NCBI GenBank assembly: GCA_003952965.2
Contig: CM025849.1
Coordinates: forward strand, 4,658,568 to 4,722,567
Origin: Morella rubra
Lineage: Eukaryota; Streptophyta; Magnoliopsida; Fagales; Myricaceae
DNA: 64,000 nt
Reading direction: 5' to 3'
In this document: piece by piece, positions 49,545 through 63,390 of the stretch
How the letters are laid out: each line of letters begins with the position of its first letter
How positions within the stretch are numbered: position 1 is the first letter of the stretch
Program-made: the position numbers and the translations under genes
Notes under the pieces: generated by a model
Database searches by the model: none
What the model was told of the DNA's origin: nothing
The model's input: the letters and a program-made list of their open reading frames with translations, nothing else

Positions 49545-49821
49545 GAAAAAATGAAAAAAAGGAAAGGGTTCCATGAGCAGTGGGACGCGGTCGTCCTAAC
49601 TTGTACGCGGCAAGATCTCATTGGTTTCATTACCTTACTTGAGCAACCTCACCGGAGAGGAAACCTACCTTCATTAATAAATAATGATGGACACATAGAT
49701 TGCCAAAAGTGCAATCTTTCAATCATAGCCGTCATCGTCGTCAACTCTTATCTGCAAAAGGAGGAGCTCTGGAAAACTGTTTCTTGGTTTTTTCCATTCC
49801 CTCTCTTGCTTCAATCTCTGC
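49545..49821 (+). other. Probable non-coding first exon of ATG8
   Basis: The donor CGTAAGTTTT is at 49821-49830 and an acceptor TTCTCTATTCAG ends at 50084, 14 bases before the ATG. Together they frame a 5'-UTR intron of about 260 bases, common in plant ATG8 genes. The left edge is estimated from the TATA box. The 113-codon frame crossing the donor is not taken as coding. Confidence 0.5.
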
Positions 49822-50098
49822 GTAAGTTTTTCTTCAACTTCGTGATCATATTTGTTTTCTTTGATCTTATGGAAAGGGCAGAAATAAGATAGTTTTTGGG
49901 CTTTAGCGTGCCCCAATCATCTTTGCTCGGCAACAGAACATGGACTTTTGATATTAGTCCAAAATTTTCTGGGTTTCTTGTTTTTATGTTGAATTTCTGC
50001 CTGGGTTTCTTGGAATTCAATTGCTCTTGCCTTTGTGAATCGACTTATTTCTTTCTTAATGTATATATATTCTTCTCTATTCAGTAAATTCGAGAAGA

Positions 50099-53307
<3,209 letters not shown>

Positions 53308-54044
53308 CAGCTTACCAAGCCCAAGTCCTCTGTCATCGATTTCGTTCTCACATTGTCTGGTTGAACAAGATTGGAATCCTGCCCAACGCATGTACCTATT
53401 CTCTTTCTACCTGTACAGTTCTGTATCTACATGTACATAGCATAACAATCAGTCTAAACGATGTGTTTCCATTGATGTATAAGCTCACTCTTCCAATTGC
53501 ATCCGCTATTCAGTAATTTACCTGGGAAGCAATACATCAAAAGGCTTCTTTAGAACTGTTACTGAAATTCCGGCATCTGCTTCCAAGAAGTTCTGTTCCG
53601 ATAATGGCAAAGTCAGCCAGCTACTGGATGCCATTTTGGCTGTCCAACCATTAGCGAACCGGATAGAGGAACCCAAATTTCGGGTTCAAAACTCCATTAA
53701 TCACCCTTAGGTAGTACCCTTTGCTCATTTTGTGAGAATTTCGTTGAACCATTTCGTATGAATATGTAATTCTAATCTTGTTCTAAAACCTCATTCGTAA
53801 AAATTTGACAATTCTTTCTAAAATTCAGGTAACTCGTCCTGGTGGTAGAATGTACAGGAGGATACTATGACAACGACTTTATTGGAAGTAATTTTTTTTT
53901 TTTTTAAATTGCTTCTTAGCTTATTGCTTTCCTTTTCTTCTGTTTTTGGGGCTTTCTTGTTCTCTTGGAACTTCCAAAACGTGTTAATGCCAATTTCCCG
54001 ACAGACAACAGTGCCTTAACCGCTACTAACTTTGACAATTATAA
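53308..54044. other. 3' flank of ATG8
   Basis: Probable 3' UTR and downstream DNA. No clear element or coding segment. Confidence 0.4.
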
Positions 54045-54266
54045 AAAGTCAAAACCATAAAACTGCCCGTACATAAGCTCGAGGATGCCCTGATTAAGCA
54101 AATTGCCGTGCAGACGCCGGGGCTAAGCCGTTCGAGAATGCTCGACTTTTACAAGACACACGAGACGAGCCGATCGTCAACGATGAGCCCGAATCCCCAG
54201 TCACCTTGGCAGCCGAGCCTGTCGCGCCGTCTCTCTAATCCAACAGGAGCATATATACCTCCTTGA
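54045..54266 (+). pseudogene. GC-rich open fragment, possible gene relic, unidentified
   Basis: A 73-codon open stretch from just after a stop at 54042-54044 to TGA at 54264-54266. It is much richer in G and C than its flanks, with coding-like codon use. The translation includes LEDALIKQIAVQTPGLSRSR and SPNPQSPWQPSLSRRLSNP, resembling a Ser/Pro-rich tail of a real protein. There is no good start codon at its beginning, and a nearby stretch in another frame (TNFDNYKKSK) could be the upstream part, shifted in frame. I do not recognise the family. It could be a captured exon fragment or chance. Confidence 0.3.
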
Positions 54267-54993
54267 GGCGAATATATAAATATAAATAAACATCTCCTGC
54301 AAAACGTAACATGCCAAATAAACTAGAGAGAAAATTATAGGTGGTAAAAAAGACTTGACTGGAGGTGTAAGAAGCCTACAAATATAAACGATCACGAAGG
54401 CTACAATCTTTACAGAGACACGAGGCTCCCTGAGAAGGACATGAAACATGTTAGATGGTGACAAACCGATCACACAGGTGCCGAAACCACACAAATAGGC
54501 CACAAGTACTTAAAAAGATTACAACATATTTGTCTATTGAAATATCTCTAAAGAATTGGTCCAGGTTTAATCTTATATATAGTTATGCATTTGTAGCTTT
54601 AATTCATTGGAAGTGACTTAATTAGTTCTTAGAATGAAATAATGAATGCGAGGTACCTCAACTCTTTAAGTAGCCGCTATCTTTGATCACGAAAGATTAA
54701 AGTGTTTTGATCAACCATCTCTAATTCTTCTTTTAATAGGATGTGTAAATATGCTTCTCACAACTTAAAAAAGAAAAGAAAAGAACTTGCATGGGGGCAA
54801 CTGAGTGAATTAAGGGTAGTCTTTTTGTTCTTTTATTGTAATTTGGAACTCCTACATGTCGCTTTTCTTTTGCTTCAAAGTTGAAATTATCATTTAAACG
54901 TAAATTACTATAAATTGCGTGTTCAAACTTGTAATTAAGGTGATGAGATGGTCCTTGTTGGGAGTGTTTCGTGTCTTAATTCACATAAATAAA

Positions 54994-55193
54994 TTTAGGG
55001 ACGTTTGTTTATCGAAATTTTGAGAAATATTCTCAAAATTTTGAGAATTTTTGAATGTTGAAATTTATTGGAGTTTGTGAAAAATGTAAAATGTATGTGT
55101 AAAAGTGTGAAATTTATTGAAATTTGTAAAATGTGTTTGGTATGGTGAAAATTTTGAGCTTCCAAAAAATTGAGAAAACAAACGCACCTTAAA
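54994..55193. mobile_element. MITE-like element, family M, copy 1
   Basis: About 200 bp. The left end TTTAGGGACGTTTGTTT and the right end, reverse-complemented TTTAAGGTGCGTTTGTTTT, form imperfect terminal inverted repeats. The interior (TTATTGGAGTTTGTGAAAAA, TGTGTTTGGTATGGTGAAAA) closely matches the element at 61003-61202 in the same orientation. Confidence 0.6.
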
Positions 55194-55806
55194 ATATTAT
55201 ATCGCGAAATCGGAAGAAATCAAATCTTAATATATGTCATTATCCTACGAATATTTAACTGTGCTCGTTGGGAAGCCGCCTCTGTCGAGGATTGATTTCT
55301 GTTAGATTGATTTTTGCTGTATTTTAATACTCCTATAAAAATAGGAATATCCACTTATAATTTGTCAGGAAACCAAAAAAAAAAAAAAAAAAAAAAACAA
55401 AAACTTTTTTTAATGAAGCAGGCAGGAAGGTAATGTCTGTGGGTTTTGGCGGCTACAATTGGGCAACGACGTGGCATTGATTGTCTCACATGGGTGATTG
55501 CCACGTGTCATGCAAGGCCAGTATTGACGGTTAGGGCAGTCTCTAGTGTTCCTTGCCTCTCGAACCAAGAAGAGGATGGTCCATCCACCCTTGTCCCCTC
55601 CCATGTCCCTACCTTATACTTTCCATAGGCCCTAACCCTGTGTGTGTGTCGCAAATCACGTGGGCCCATCGCTTTCTCTGGTCCTACGTACAGTCATCCG
55701 ATCTCAAGTTTTGTCCCATTTTTAAGTACATTGCACATGCATTCGATCTTTGGTTTGTTCCATCCCAATATTTCATTTGATAATTAAGTTTGAGGAGTTG
55801 CATCGG

Positions 55807-55833
55807 TATATATATATATATATATATATATAT
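55807..55833. repeat. TA microsatellite
   Basis: About 13 TA units. Confidence 0.9.
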
Positions 55834-57481
55834 GTGATATATGTCTTTGTTTATTGTTTCTGGCTAGGTCTTCAGCTAGATACGAGCGGCATCGATTGTG
55901 ATCTCGTATCTTGTTGCATGCATGCTTGTCACCCCACCCTTGGATCTTAAATGCAACAAATTCACCCAACCCTTAACGCAACAAGTAATTGTCTCGTTCG
56001 TCAGCAGCTTGGATTGCAGGATAATTAGGACACGAAAATTGCATTTTCCCAATTATATATTCGGGCTTGACAGGATGTGATTTTCAGAGAAAATTGGGTG
56101 CTCTTAAAAAGGAAGGGAGTTGACTCAGTTGAGTGCCGGGATTTGGGGAAGACTGTGAGCACCCACACGATGGATGTCAATGAGAACGTAATATTTAACG
56201 TAGTTGATGAAAGTAGAGTCAATGGAAACCAAGTACTGGATGCATGTCAAATTTTTAGAGGGTTTATCAAGTAGTTTCTGTTTTTAGGGATATCAACTTA
56301 TATATACTGTTGTCAGTCTATATTGGGGATTTTGCCATATTAGCCCTAATTCTCATCTTCAAGCTTCAATTTGATGTACTGCTAAATAGATGAGTGAATA
56401 CTAATTAGAGGATAAGCATTTGAATTTACATGCTAATAGAGGTCTAAGAGCATCGTGGTAGCTAGGAATATTTATAAATGCTACCCCAGGATGCACTATT
56501 CAACTTTATGTGCTGATCACCCGGCCGGCAACTTCCTGAAAAGCTAGCATCGATCGAAGCACACGTACAATCCGTCATCAAGCTGGTAGCCCTGTACCTG
56601 AATTATCTAATAACCATGTTTTTAATGAACTTTCCTCTCTGTCTCTCTCTACCCCCACCTTCCGTTTTTCTAAGCCTCTGTCACCCTTCTGAAACGCACT
56701 AAACATATTCAATCTGATCTATTAATTATCGATATATTGCCCGCGCTTCCCCTGGTTTTTAAAGGCAAGGGACGCACTATAGCCATTGTCACCTTCTTAA
56801 GGGTGTTTGCTGTGTCTGTATGCATCTAAAAAGGCTTCCTACTTTTCGAAATAAAATAATCTTGCCAAGTCTTTCAAGGTAAAAAGCAAGACAAGGGCAA
56901 GAAACATGGAGGCACGAGCTAAGCAAATACTGGATCTCTCGCACAAAGACAAGGAGTGAACTTCCTCGGTAGAAACTCATTTTTTCCTCGGTAGAAACAA
57001 TTAGACAGGCTCCTAGTTTTTTCTGATTTTTGTTGCACTTCTCGTATGGTCCTACCATTTTTTTTTTTTGCTTTCTGCTTTTTTAAAGGTGAAATCACCC
57101 TTTTCTACACTCTCTCTCTCTCTCTCCTCCCTCTGATCTCTCCATATATTGACAACAAGTCTCCGAGTTGTTTCGCTTTCCGTGGTGGGGGTCTGTATTT
57201 CTGGGACCAATGGATTGAAACGTGAGAGGAAAGGGACAAAAGGGAGGAGGCCGCCCATACCTTCATTTTCTTTCCTACTTCTCTAACCCAACACCTTCAT
57301 GTTCCGCAATAGAACATCTTAAATCTCCCGAAGTACCTGCATTTATTGCTCTTTTCCTTTCCTTTCCTTTCCTTTCTGACTACAAGTAGTCCACTCCCAT
57401 TTCTACTACTCGCCAACATAAAACATAGTTTTCCTTGCTATCTATCGACCTTTCAAACATTTTGGACTTACCATTTATAAA

Positions 57482-58064
57482 ATGTCAGTCAGTTCTTCTC
57501 TTCTTCTTTTCCTTCTATGCCTTTCTTTGCATGCATGTAATGCCCGGCATCTTCGTGCAGTTGATAAAAAGCTAGGAACGAAAATCCACTTGTCCATCAA
57601 GGTTAGTACAATTTTTTTTCCCCATCTTTTATCCTCGTATTCTTTTTACTTTTGTCTTTCTTAGCCTGCTATGATCGTATTCACATCATCTTCTTCTTTT
57701 TCTTCTAGCCTGCTCTTCAACTTGTTTACAATATCCTTTTGGATTTCTGCAGAATGATGATAAGATAGGTTCGGACCAGTTTTCAGCTCTATCAAATGTG
57801 AAGTCTTACTCGTCAAAGCAACATGGAGTGGCAAAAAGAGAGAGCATTACTGGAACCCCCTCAAATGAAAATACTCAAAAGCTGAACGAGACAAGGACAA
57901 ACCAGAAAATTCCTAAAGGCGAAAGCAAAACTGCAGGTGCTGTTCCAACTGAGTCACTTGTCACGGTTTCTTGGCCTGTGCCTCACAGGAAACGCAGTGA
58001 AAAAACTCCTGGGTTCTACTCGGACTACATGCAACCAAGGACACACCCCCCTTCTCACAACTGA
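57482..58064 (+). CDS. RGF: RGF/GOLVEN/CLEL peptide-hormone precursor
   Basis: Two exons, 57482-57601 and 57753-58064, GT-AG, phase 0, giving 143 aa. The N-terminus MSVSSSLLLFLLCLSLHACNA is a clear secretory signal. The middle (about 24-120) is hydrophilic and variable, as in small peptide precursors. The last 13 residues, DYMQPRTHPPSHN (131-143, bases 58023-58061), fit the RGF/GLV/CLEL consensus. They start with the Asp-Tyr that tyrosylprotein sulfotransferase needs, have prolines where hydroxylation occurs, and end in the conserved His-Asn right before the stop. PHRKRS lies upstream of the motif and could be a processing region. By family knowledge such peptides are secreted, bind RGI/RGFR receptor kinases and control root meristem size, gravitropism and lateral root spacing. 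The exact peptide differs from the Arabidopsis ones I know, so no member number is given. Confidence 0.9.
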
Positions 58065-58369
58065 GCAACACTTAACGGGAAAATATATTTGGTCCCTAAT
58101 TTCTTCTTATTATCTCGCTTATCCTATGCTCAATTGTTTACTTAGTCTTGGCGGCATAACTATAGATCCTTTCACATGGATGTATAACATTTGCTCTAGG
58201 ATTTCAAGCGTTTCCTAGCCTTTAATCTCTTACTAATGTATATCAGACAATGATGGTAAGAAATATCTCCTGCCACCTTATTAATCGTTTTGTCATTGTT
58301 TTCCCTCATAACTTGCAATATCTGATCTACTGCTTTAACATCACAATTTGCTGTACTCCTCACGGCATA

Positions 58370-58540
58370 ATGTTCTCAAAGCTGATCGCTGCTTTCTTGA
58401 TCTTCTTCAACCTGACCGCCGTGCCATCATCATCCTTACATAGTTACATACATGCAAACGAAAATACACACATGACATGTCACCCACATCCACACAGATT
58501 CATTAAACAAAAGAATGGTACTATAAGTACGCAATTATGA
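58370..58540 (+). CDS. Small ORF with signal-peptide-like start (uncertain)
   Basis: 56 codons, beginning MFSKLIAAFLIFFNLTAVPS, a convincing hydrophobic signal-like segment with coding-like codons. It then becomes a His/Thr-rich tail without cysteine pattern. It lies 300 bases after the RGF-type gene on the same strand. The start resembles that of secreted proline-rich proteins, so it could be a decayed 5' fragment of one, a genuine small secreted protein, or part of the RGF 3' UTR by chance. Confidence 0.25.
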   Translation: MFSKLIAAFLIFFNLTAVPSSSLHSYIHANENTHMTCHPHPHRFIKQKNGTISTQL

Positions 58541-59184
58541 GGTTCTCCAATATCTTAATGTGCTTGATACGATGCCTCGATGATCGGCTTGAATATTCAG
58601 TCATAGACAGATGGGACTGCAGGAAGTGAAACAAAGAACTCCTTTCGTGTGGGTTAGCTATCATGGGTATGAGATCATCTTAATACATTTAGTTGATTTC
58701 AAAGCTGGTTAGGTGTGTAGTACTTTGGCACTTAATGCATATATAAGTTTAGAGATCCTCGTATTCAAGTTTCATGATAACAACTATTCTTCAGAGTGTA
58801 CCCATTAATGAGGGCGATCGAGCATATCATATGGATGATGCATGCACCTACATGGACATACGAAGTGCTTGTATACTTGCATAAAATTATATGCAGTGGA
58901 TGCACGCATGTGCATACCGATGTGGTGCAATATTGGACGTGCATGCATGTAATATATATATATACATGAGATCTCTGTTGGGCCAAACGCCCACAACAAT
59001 CTCTGCCTTCCGGTATATTTGACATTGGCCAGACGAAGCGCTAGCAATGTTCATTAAACTTTTCCTCTAGCTTCTATTTTAAGCCCCTTCTTTTCTTTCC
59101 ATAACAACATACAATTGTATGCTCAAATATAAGGAACTGCATGGCATAAATCCCTGCGTGTATAAAAAAATCATGTTTAGACCA
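58541..59184. other. Intergenic region
   Basis: AT-rich, with ATGCATGCA-type and TA-rich words near 58840-58970. No gene or element is supported. Confidence 0.35.
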
Positions 59185-59943
59185 TGTTAAGTGAATAGGT
59201 GTTTCCCTATATTTAAAAGTTAATAACAATTTTAGAACGAATCTTAAAATTGTTGAGTCTATATCTGAATAATCAATCAACAAAATAAGTAACGAAAAAA
59301 AAAAAATATCAATCAAACAAGTGATAAGGATTTTTTTTGACGAAGTGAAAAACCTTTGAGCTTACATTTCAAAGAAAAAACCATTCCGGGCTAGCAGTTA
59401 CCAAAAATTCACTAAGAAGTAAAATCTTTTAACGATGATTCAGACACGAGCAACTCAGTTGCTTGACTCTAACTACCCCGATATAATAATCTAAGTAATC
59501 TAACCTAGACCTGCTTCCTTCTGTTAACTCTGAGCTTCTGAGGTTCTTCTTATGAACTCTTCAAAAACATTTGTTCTTCAACATCGGGATATCTAAAGGA
59601 TTTTGTCTCTCAAGGGAGGAGGCTTGAATAAAGCTTGACCTCTTCAAATTTTATATATTGTCGATCTCTCCATGTATTTATGGAGTTAGTTGAGTTTTAT
59701 TTCAAAAAGAATCCTAAAAGGAAGGAAATATTTCAAAATCTAAATTTTGAAATAGTTTCCAAATTTTTTCTAAGACTTTGCATCAGTGGGGCCAGCTCTT
59801 TGTTTTAGCTCTTCATCTTGAAGATGTCCTTATCCTTTCAAACTTTGAAAAAACTCTTAATTTCTTGAACACTTTGACCAAACTTAAAATACAACTCAAT
59901 TTGAATTTAAAATTTGACACGGAATTAAGCCAACATTAAAACA
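59185..59943 (-). mobile_element. LTR, probably copia-type, copy B (inverted relative to copy A)
   Basis: On the minus strand it begins TGTTTTAATGTTGGCTTAAT and ends CACTTAACA, like copy A at 2839-3584. Shared internal blocks include TTGAGTTGTATTTTAAGTTT, GTTTGAAAGGATAAG and GGTCTAGGTTRGATTACTT. The flanking five bases do not match each other. No internal retrotransposon region is present, so it is a solo LTR or a truncated remnant. Confidence 0.6.
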
Positions 59944-61002
59944 CTAATAGTATAGATACGGATCAGGTGATCATGAGTTCTCCTGGTATATATATATATA
60001 TATTAAACTTGACCAAAAATTACCAGTAGGTTATATGGCTTCTTTTTCTGTTTCCTTCTTGTTCTTGTTCGAAAGCTAAATCTTGAAAGCTTAGAAGCTT
60101 ATTGGTTGAATTATTGCCATTACTTATTTCTGTTAAACTACCAGTACCATATATATTAGGTGAAATTGTCGATATATAAACAGTAGTACTGTATCTGGGT
60201 ATCTCCAAGGGTTGCTATATATAAATACACGATTGAGTCAGATAGCTAGGTTTAAGCTTTTGGGTTAAGATGGTGTCTCAGTACGTTTATATCAAAATCC
60301 CATGTCCGTCTCTAATTTGTAGAAATCTTCAACCCTTGATTACTCAAGAGTTTAAGAACTTAAGCCTCACCAATTTTCTCAAGCAGATCAATAAATGAAT
60401 GTGAAGCATTGAAGTTGACTGAAAGAAACGTGATAAAGTAGTACTCATGATTGGTAGGCCTATTTGGGGTCTCACATATATGGGGGTGGTTGGTTAGTCT
60501 TAAAAATTGAGGGTGACAATTAACAAATTACCTCCTCTTTCAGTTGAGGTTTAAATATCCCAAAGGGTCTCTATCGCTATTTGACTGCAGCTGCGAGCAA
60601 TATTGACTTTGGGTCCTAATTGGCACCTTGGTGAAACGTTAAAGGGGGTATTTTTGTTTTCCTTTTCGATGTGGTCGTCGATGACATTTATAATGTTAAA
60701 GGGGGGTACCTTCACGTGTACTATATATATTCAACTCAAAGTTGCATGAAAATCAAGTCAATTAAGTTACCTGGCTTGTTTACAGCCTAAAACAAAGGAA
60801 TTGTAATGATAAATGTAACATTTGTTCTATCATTTTCCTAATTAAGAGATTAAGCCAAGATGCCTAATTGCATACTTCAGCTGCTTGTACCTTAATTTCT
60901 ACACGTCCATGTAACCCGAAGGATCAAATTCCGGGTCAAGTAGTCTCACCAGAAAGCCTCTGTAATCCGTTTTACTCAATTTATGCATCGGGCTTGGACT
61001 AA
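59944..61002. other. Intergenic region
   Basis: AT-rich with a short TA tract near 59985-60003. No gene or element is supported. Confidence 0.35.
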
Positions 61003-61202
61003 TTTAGGGGATATTTGTTTACTGAAATTTTGGGCAATATTCTCAAAATTTAGGAAATCTTTTGAATGTTGAAGTTTATTGGAGTTTGTGAAAAGTGTGA
61101 AGTATATGTGTAAAAGTGTGAAGTTTATTGGGGTTTTTGAAATGTGTTTGGTGTGGTGAAAATTTTGAATCTCTAAAAAATTAGGCAAACAAACGCCCTT
61201 TT
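61003..61202. mobile_element. MITE-like element, family M, copy 2
   Basis: About 200 bp with the left end TTTAGGGGATATTTGTTT and the reverse-complemented right end AAAAGGGCGTTTGTTTG. The interior (GAATGTTGAAGTTTATTGG, GTGTTTGGTGTGGTGAAAAT) matches copy 1 at 54994-55193. Confidence 0.6.
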
Positions 61203-63069
61203 AATCTAACTAAGACGTAGTGATCGTACATACTGCAATGACAAACCCTAATGAATGAACTTTTCGACATCCAATGGAATAAAAAAAGTTTGTTGTGTTT
61301 TGAGCGTTGGATTTTAATAAACAAACCGTACCCTGTATTTGCATGAGAAGTAGAATTGTATGTTATAATTGTGGCTAAATTGAGCATTACTCGTGAGGGT
61401 TAAGGAAAAGAGAATATGTTTAGATAAATTAATACAACTTATATCCCATTTTAAGATTCACGCGGAGTTGAAATTAATTAATCAAACCCTTAATGGTGCC
61501 GACCCGTGAAGGTCAGTAATTAGCATTGCATAGCCAAAGAAAAAGGGGGATGGTAATTAATTAGGATCATGTGCCGGCCGACATGAGAAGGGGACATAGG
61601 ATGCAACAATTCCGAGGGTGTCCCCGAGACAAACAAACTTAGTAATTCAAGTCCATGTTAAAATCCCCGTAAAGAATTGAAGAAAAAGACAGATCTTTGT
61701 GCGACAACCGAAACAAACATCCCATATCTCAATCCTCAAAGGCCTCAACTCCGTGAATGTGTCACTTTCCAATGTGATAAAAAGGGTTGAATTTGAACTC
61801 CAAACACCCACCAGACACTTTTCTTAAATTTTGTTCCACTAAATTCATTAATAATCAAGCTTAGTACAACATATCTATTTAATACGATTTTTAAAATGTT
61901 TTCTTTTTTTAAATATCAATAAAAATATTAATACTATATTTTTAAATTACTGCTCTGCACTATGTTATTGTTACAGCAACCAGCCATCATTTTGAGCCCT
62001 CGAAGTTATAAAAAAATACCAGAAGAGAAAAACACAAGAGAAACGCAAAAGCCCCGTTTCACGGCAGTCATGGGAGAAAGAGTCAAAGAGAAAAGACATC
62101 AATAACTTTCTGATCACCGCATATATATTGACTCTTATAACTTTGGCATCGTGATTAGTCTCTTAATTTATAAGCTTACAAGGGTTTTGTCTTGGTTTAA
62201 TTTTTCCCAACTCTTGTTATTGGGGATTTCTTTCTTTTTCTTCTCCCAATTTCCTGTTTTGAGAAAGTAAAGCTGCTCTTAGAATAATTTTATTATGGGA
62301 TAAATATAATTTTTACCCATAAATTATTAGCTTTTTGACACATTATACTATTAATTATTAGTTTTGACATATTATAATCTCAAACTTCAAATGATAGACA
62401 TTTTACACTCAAATTATCCATTTTAACACATTCTACTCTTCAATTATTAATAGTAGACATTTTACACCATTTGTTCTCCGATAATAATACTCCGAAAATT
62501 TAATGAATTGATAACAATATCATCAATAAATAAAAAACAAGTAAATGATATTATTTTCATTTTAGTCTAAAATTTTGACAGATGTATAAAATGTCTTAAT
62601 AGATTGATAATGCGATGTATACCTACATGTATGTTGAAGTCGGTTCAACGGCGATGTGGGCTTGATTTTTTGGTTTATCATAACGTTAAGGAAATTGCTT
62701 AGAAAAAATAAATATATGAGTCAAGACAACTATTCATCTGCCACCCCAAACTCCATTTGGCACTGTTTATTTTTTGTTGTCGACATTTTACACAAAGAAA
62801 ATTCTAATAACCAGCTTTTAAATCTGATAGAAAGTTTATCATCCACTATATTGGTATGAAAATTTTGCAGATTCAACAAATCTGAATCTCAGATTGTGAG
62901 CTAAGATAGAGAATATTTCGTCTTGATTTCTAACAAGTTCTCGAAATTATCAATATTTGTGAGACTCCTTCAATGCTCACATTTTAATTTGACGAAGCAA
63001 AGCAATCAGTTTCCTTGCTGGATACACATCTGGGTAAAAGAGGCTGTACAGAATTAGCAGCCAGCGAAA
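61203..63069. other. Intergenic region and 3' flank of the last gene
   Basis: AT-rich. The stretch 62290-62480 repeats words such as AAATTATTAG, TTTTGACA and ACATTATA and may be a decayed MITE. The last 100-200 bases are probably 3' UTR of the minus-strand gene. No other gene is supported. Confidence 0.35.
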
Positions 63070-63390
63070 TCATCTGGGGGGTTTATCCGCGGATGGTGGA
63101 GCCTTTGCTACTGACGTGGCGGAGTTTGTGGCTTCTTCAGCTTCAACAAGCTTGCGTAGTCTCTCTTGAAGGACCCGTACCCTGTCTTCAGTCTTGCGAA
63201 GCTTCCTCCATCTGTAGGTAAACCATAGGCCAAAACCACCATATACAACAATATATGAAGCCCACACGTAAGGGTAAGTTTCTGCATGCTCCTTAATTTT
63301 CTTGTACTGTTCTACCACCTTTGCTTCCCAGCCAAGAACTGGAGCACCAGTGGCCTGTTGATCTTCTCCTCCTTTTTGTTCAGTTGACAT
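63070..63390 (-). CDS. Small single-pass membrane protein of unknown function
   Basis: 106 aa in one coding exon. MSTEQKGGEDQQATG is a polar start. A stretch around residues 43-61 (WASYIVVYGGFGLWFTYRW) is the single likely membrane segment, followed by a basic charged helix RKLRKTEDRVRVLQERLRKL that may form a coiled coil, and a Pro/Ala tail. The minus-strand sequence TGTTGCAG ends 10 bases before the ATG, so a 5'-UTR intron acceptor is likely. The reading frame has coding-like composition and stands out from its surroundings. I take it as a conserved plant protein but do not recognise a named family; organelle inner-membrane location is possible but not shown by the sequence. Confidence 0.75.
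   Translation of the reverse strand: MSTEQKGGEDQQATGAPVLGWEAKVVEQYKKIKEHAETYPYVWASYIVVYGGFGLWFTYRWRKLRKTEDRVRVLQERLRKLVEAEEATNSATSVAKAPPSADKPPR

Larger units (their letters stand above)
54267..57481. other. Intergenic region upstream of the RGF-type gene
   Basis: Contains a MITE-like element (54994-55193), an A-run at 55375-55396, a TA microsatellite (55807-55833) and a CT tract near 57112-57126. A CCACGTGTCA G-box/ABRE-like word lies at about 55502. A 100-codon minus-strand frame at 54201-54503 is hydrophobic by composition but has no family match. No gene is supported. Confidence 0.4.

Noticed and set aside
54201..54503. 100-codon hydrophobic frame on the minus strand
   Set aside because: It overlaps the GC-rich fragment read better on the plus strand, has TA-rich codon runs and no family resemblance.
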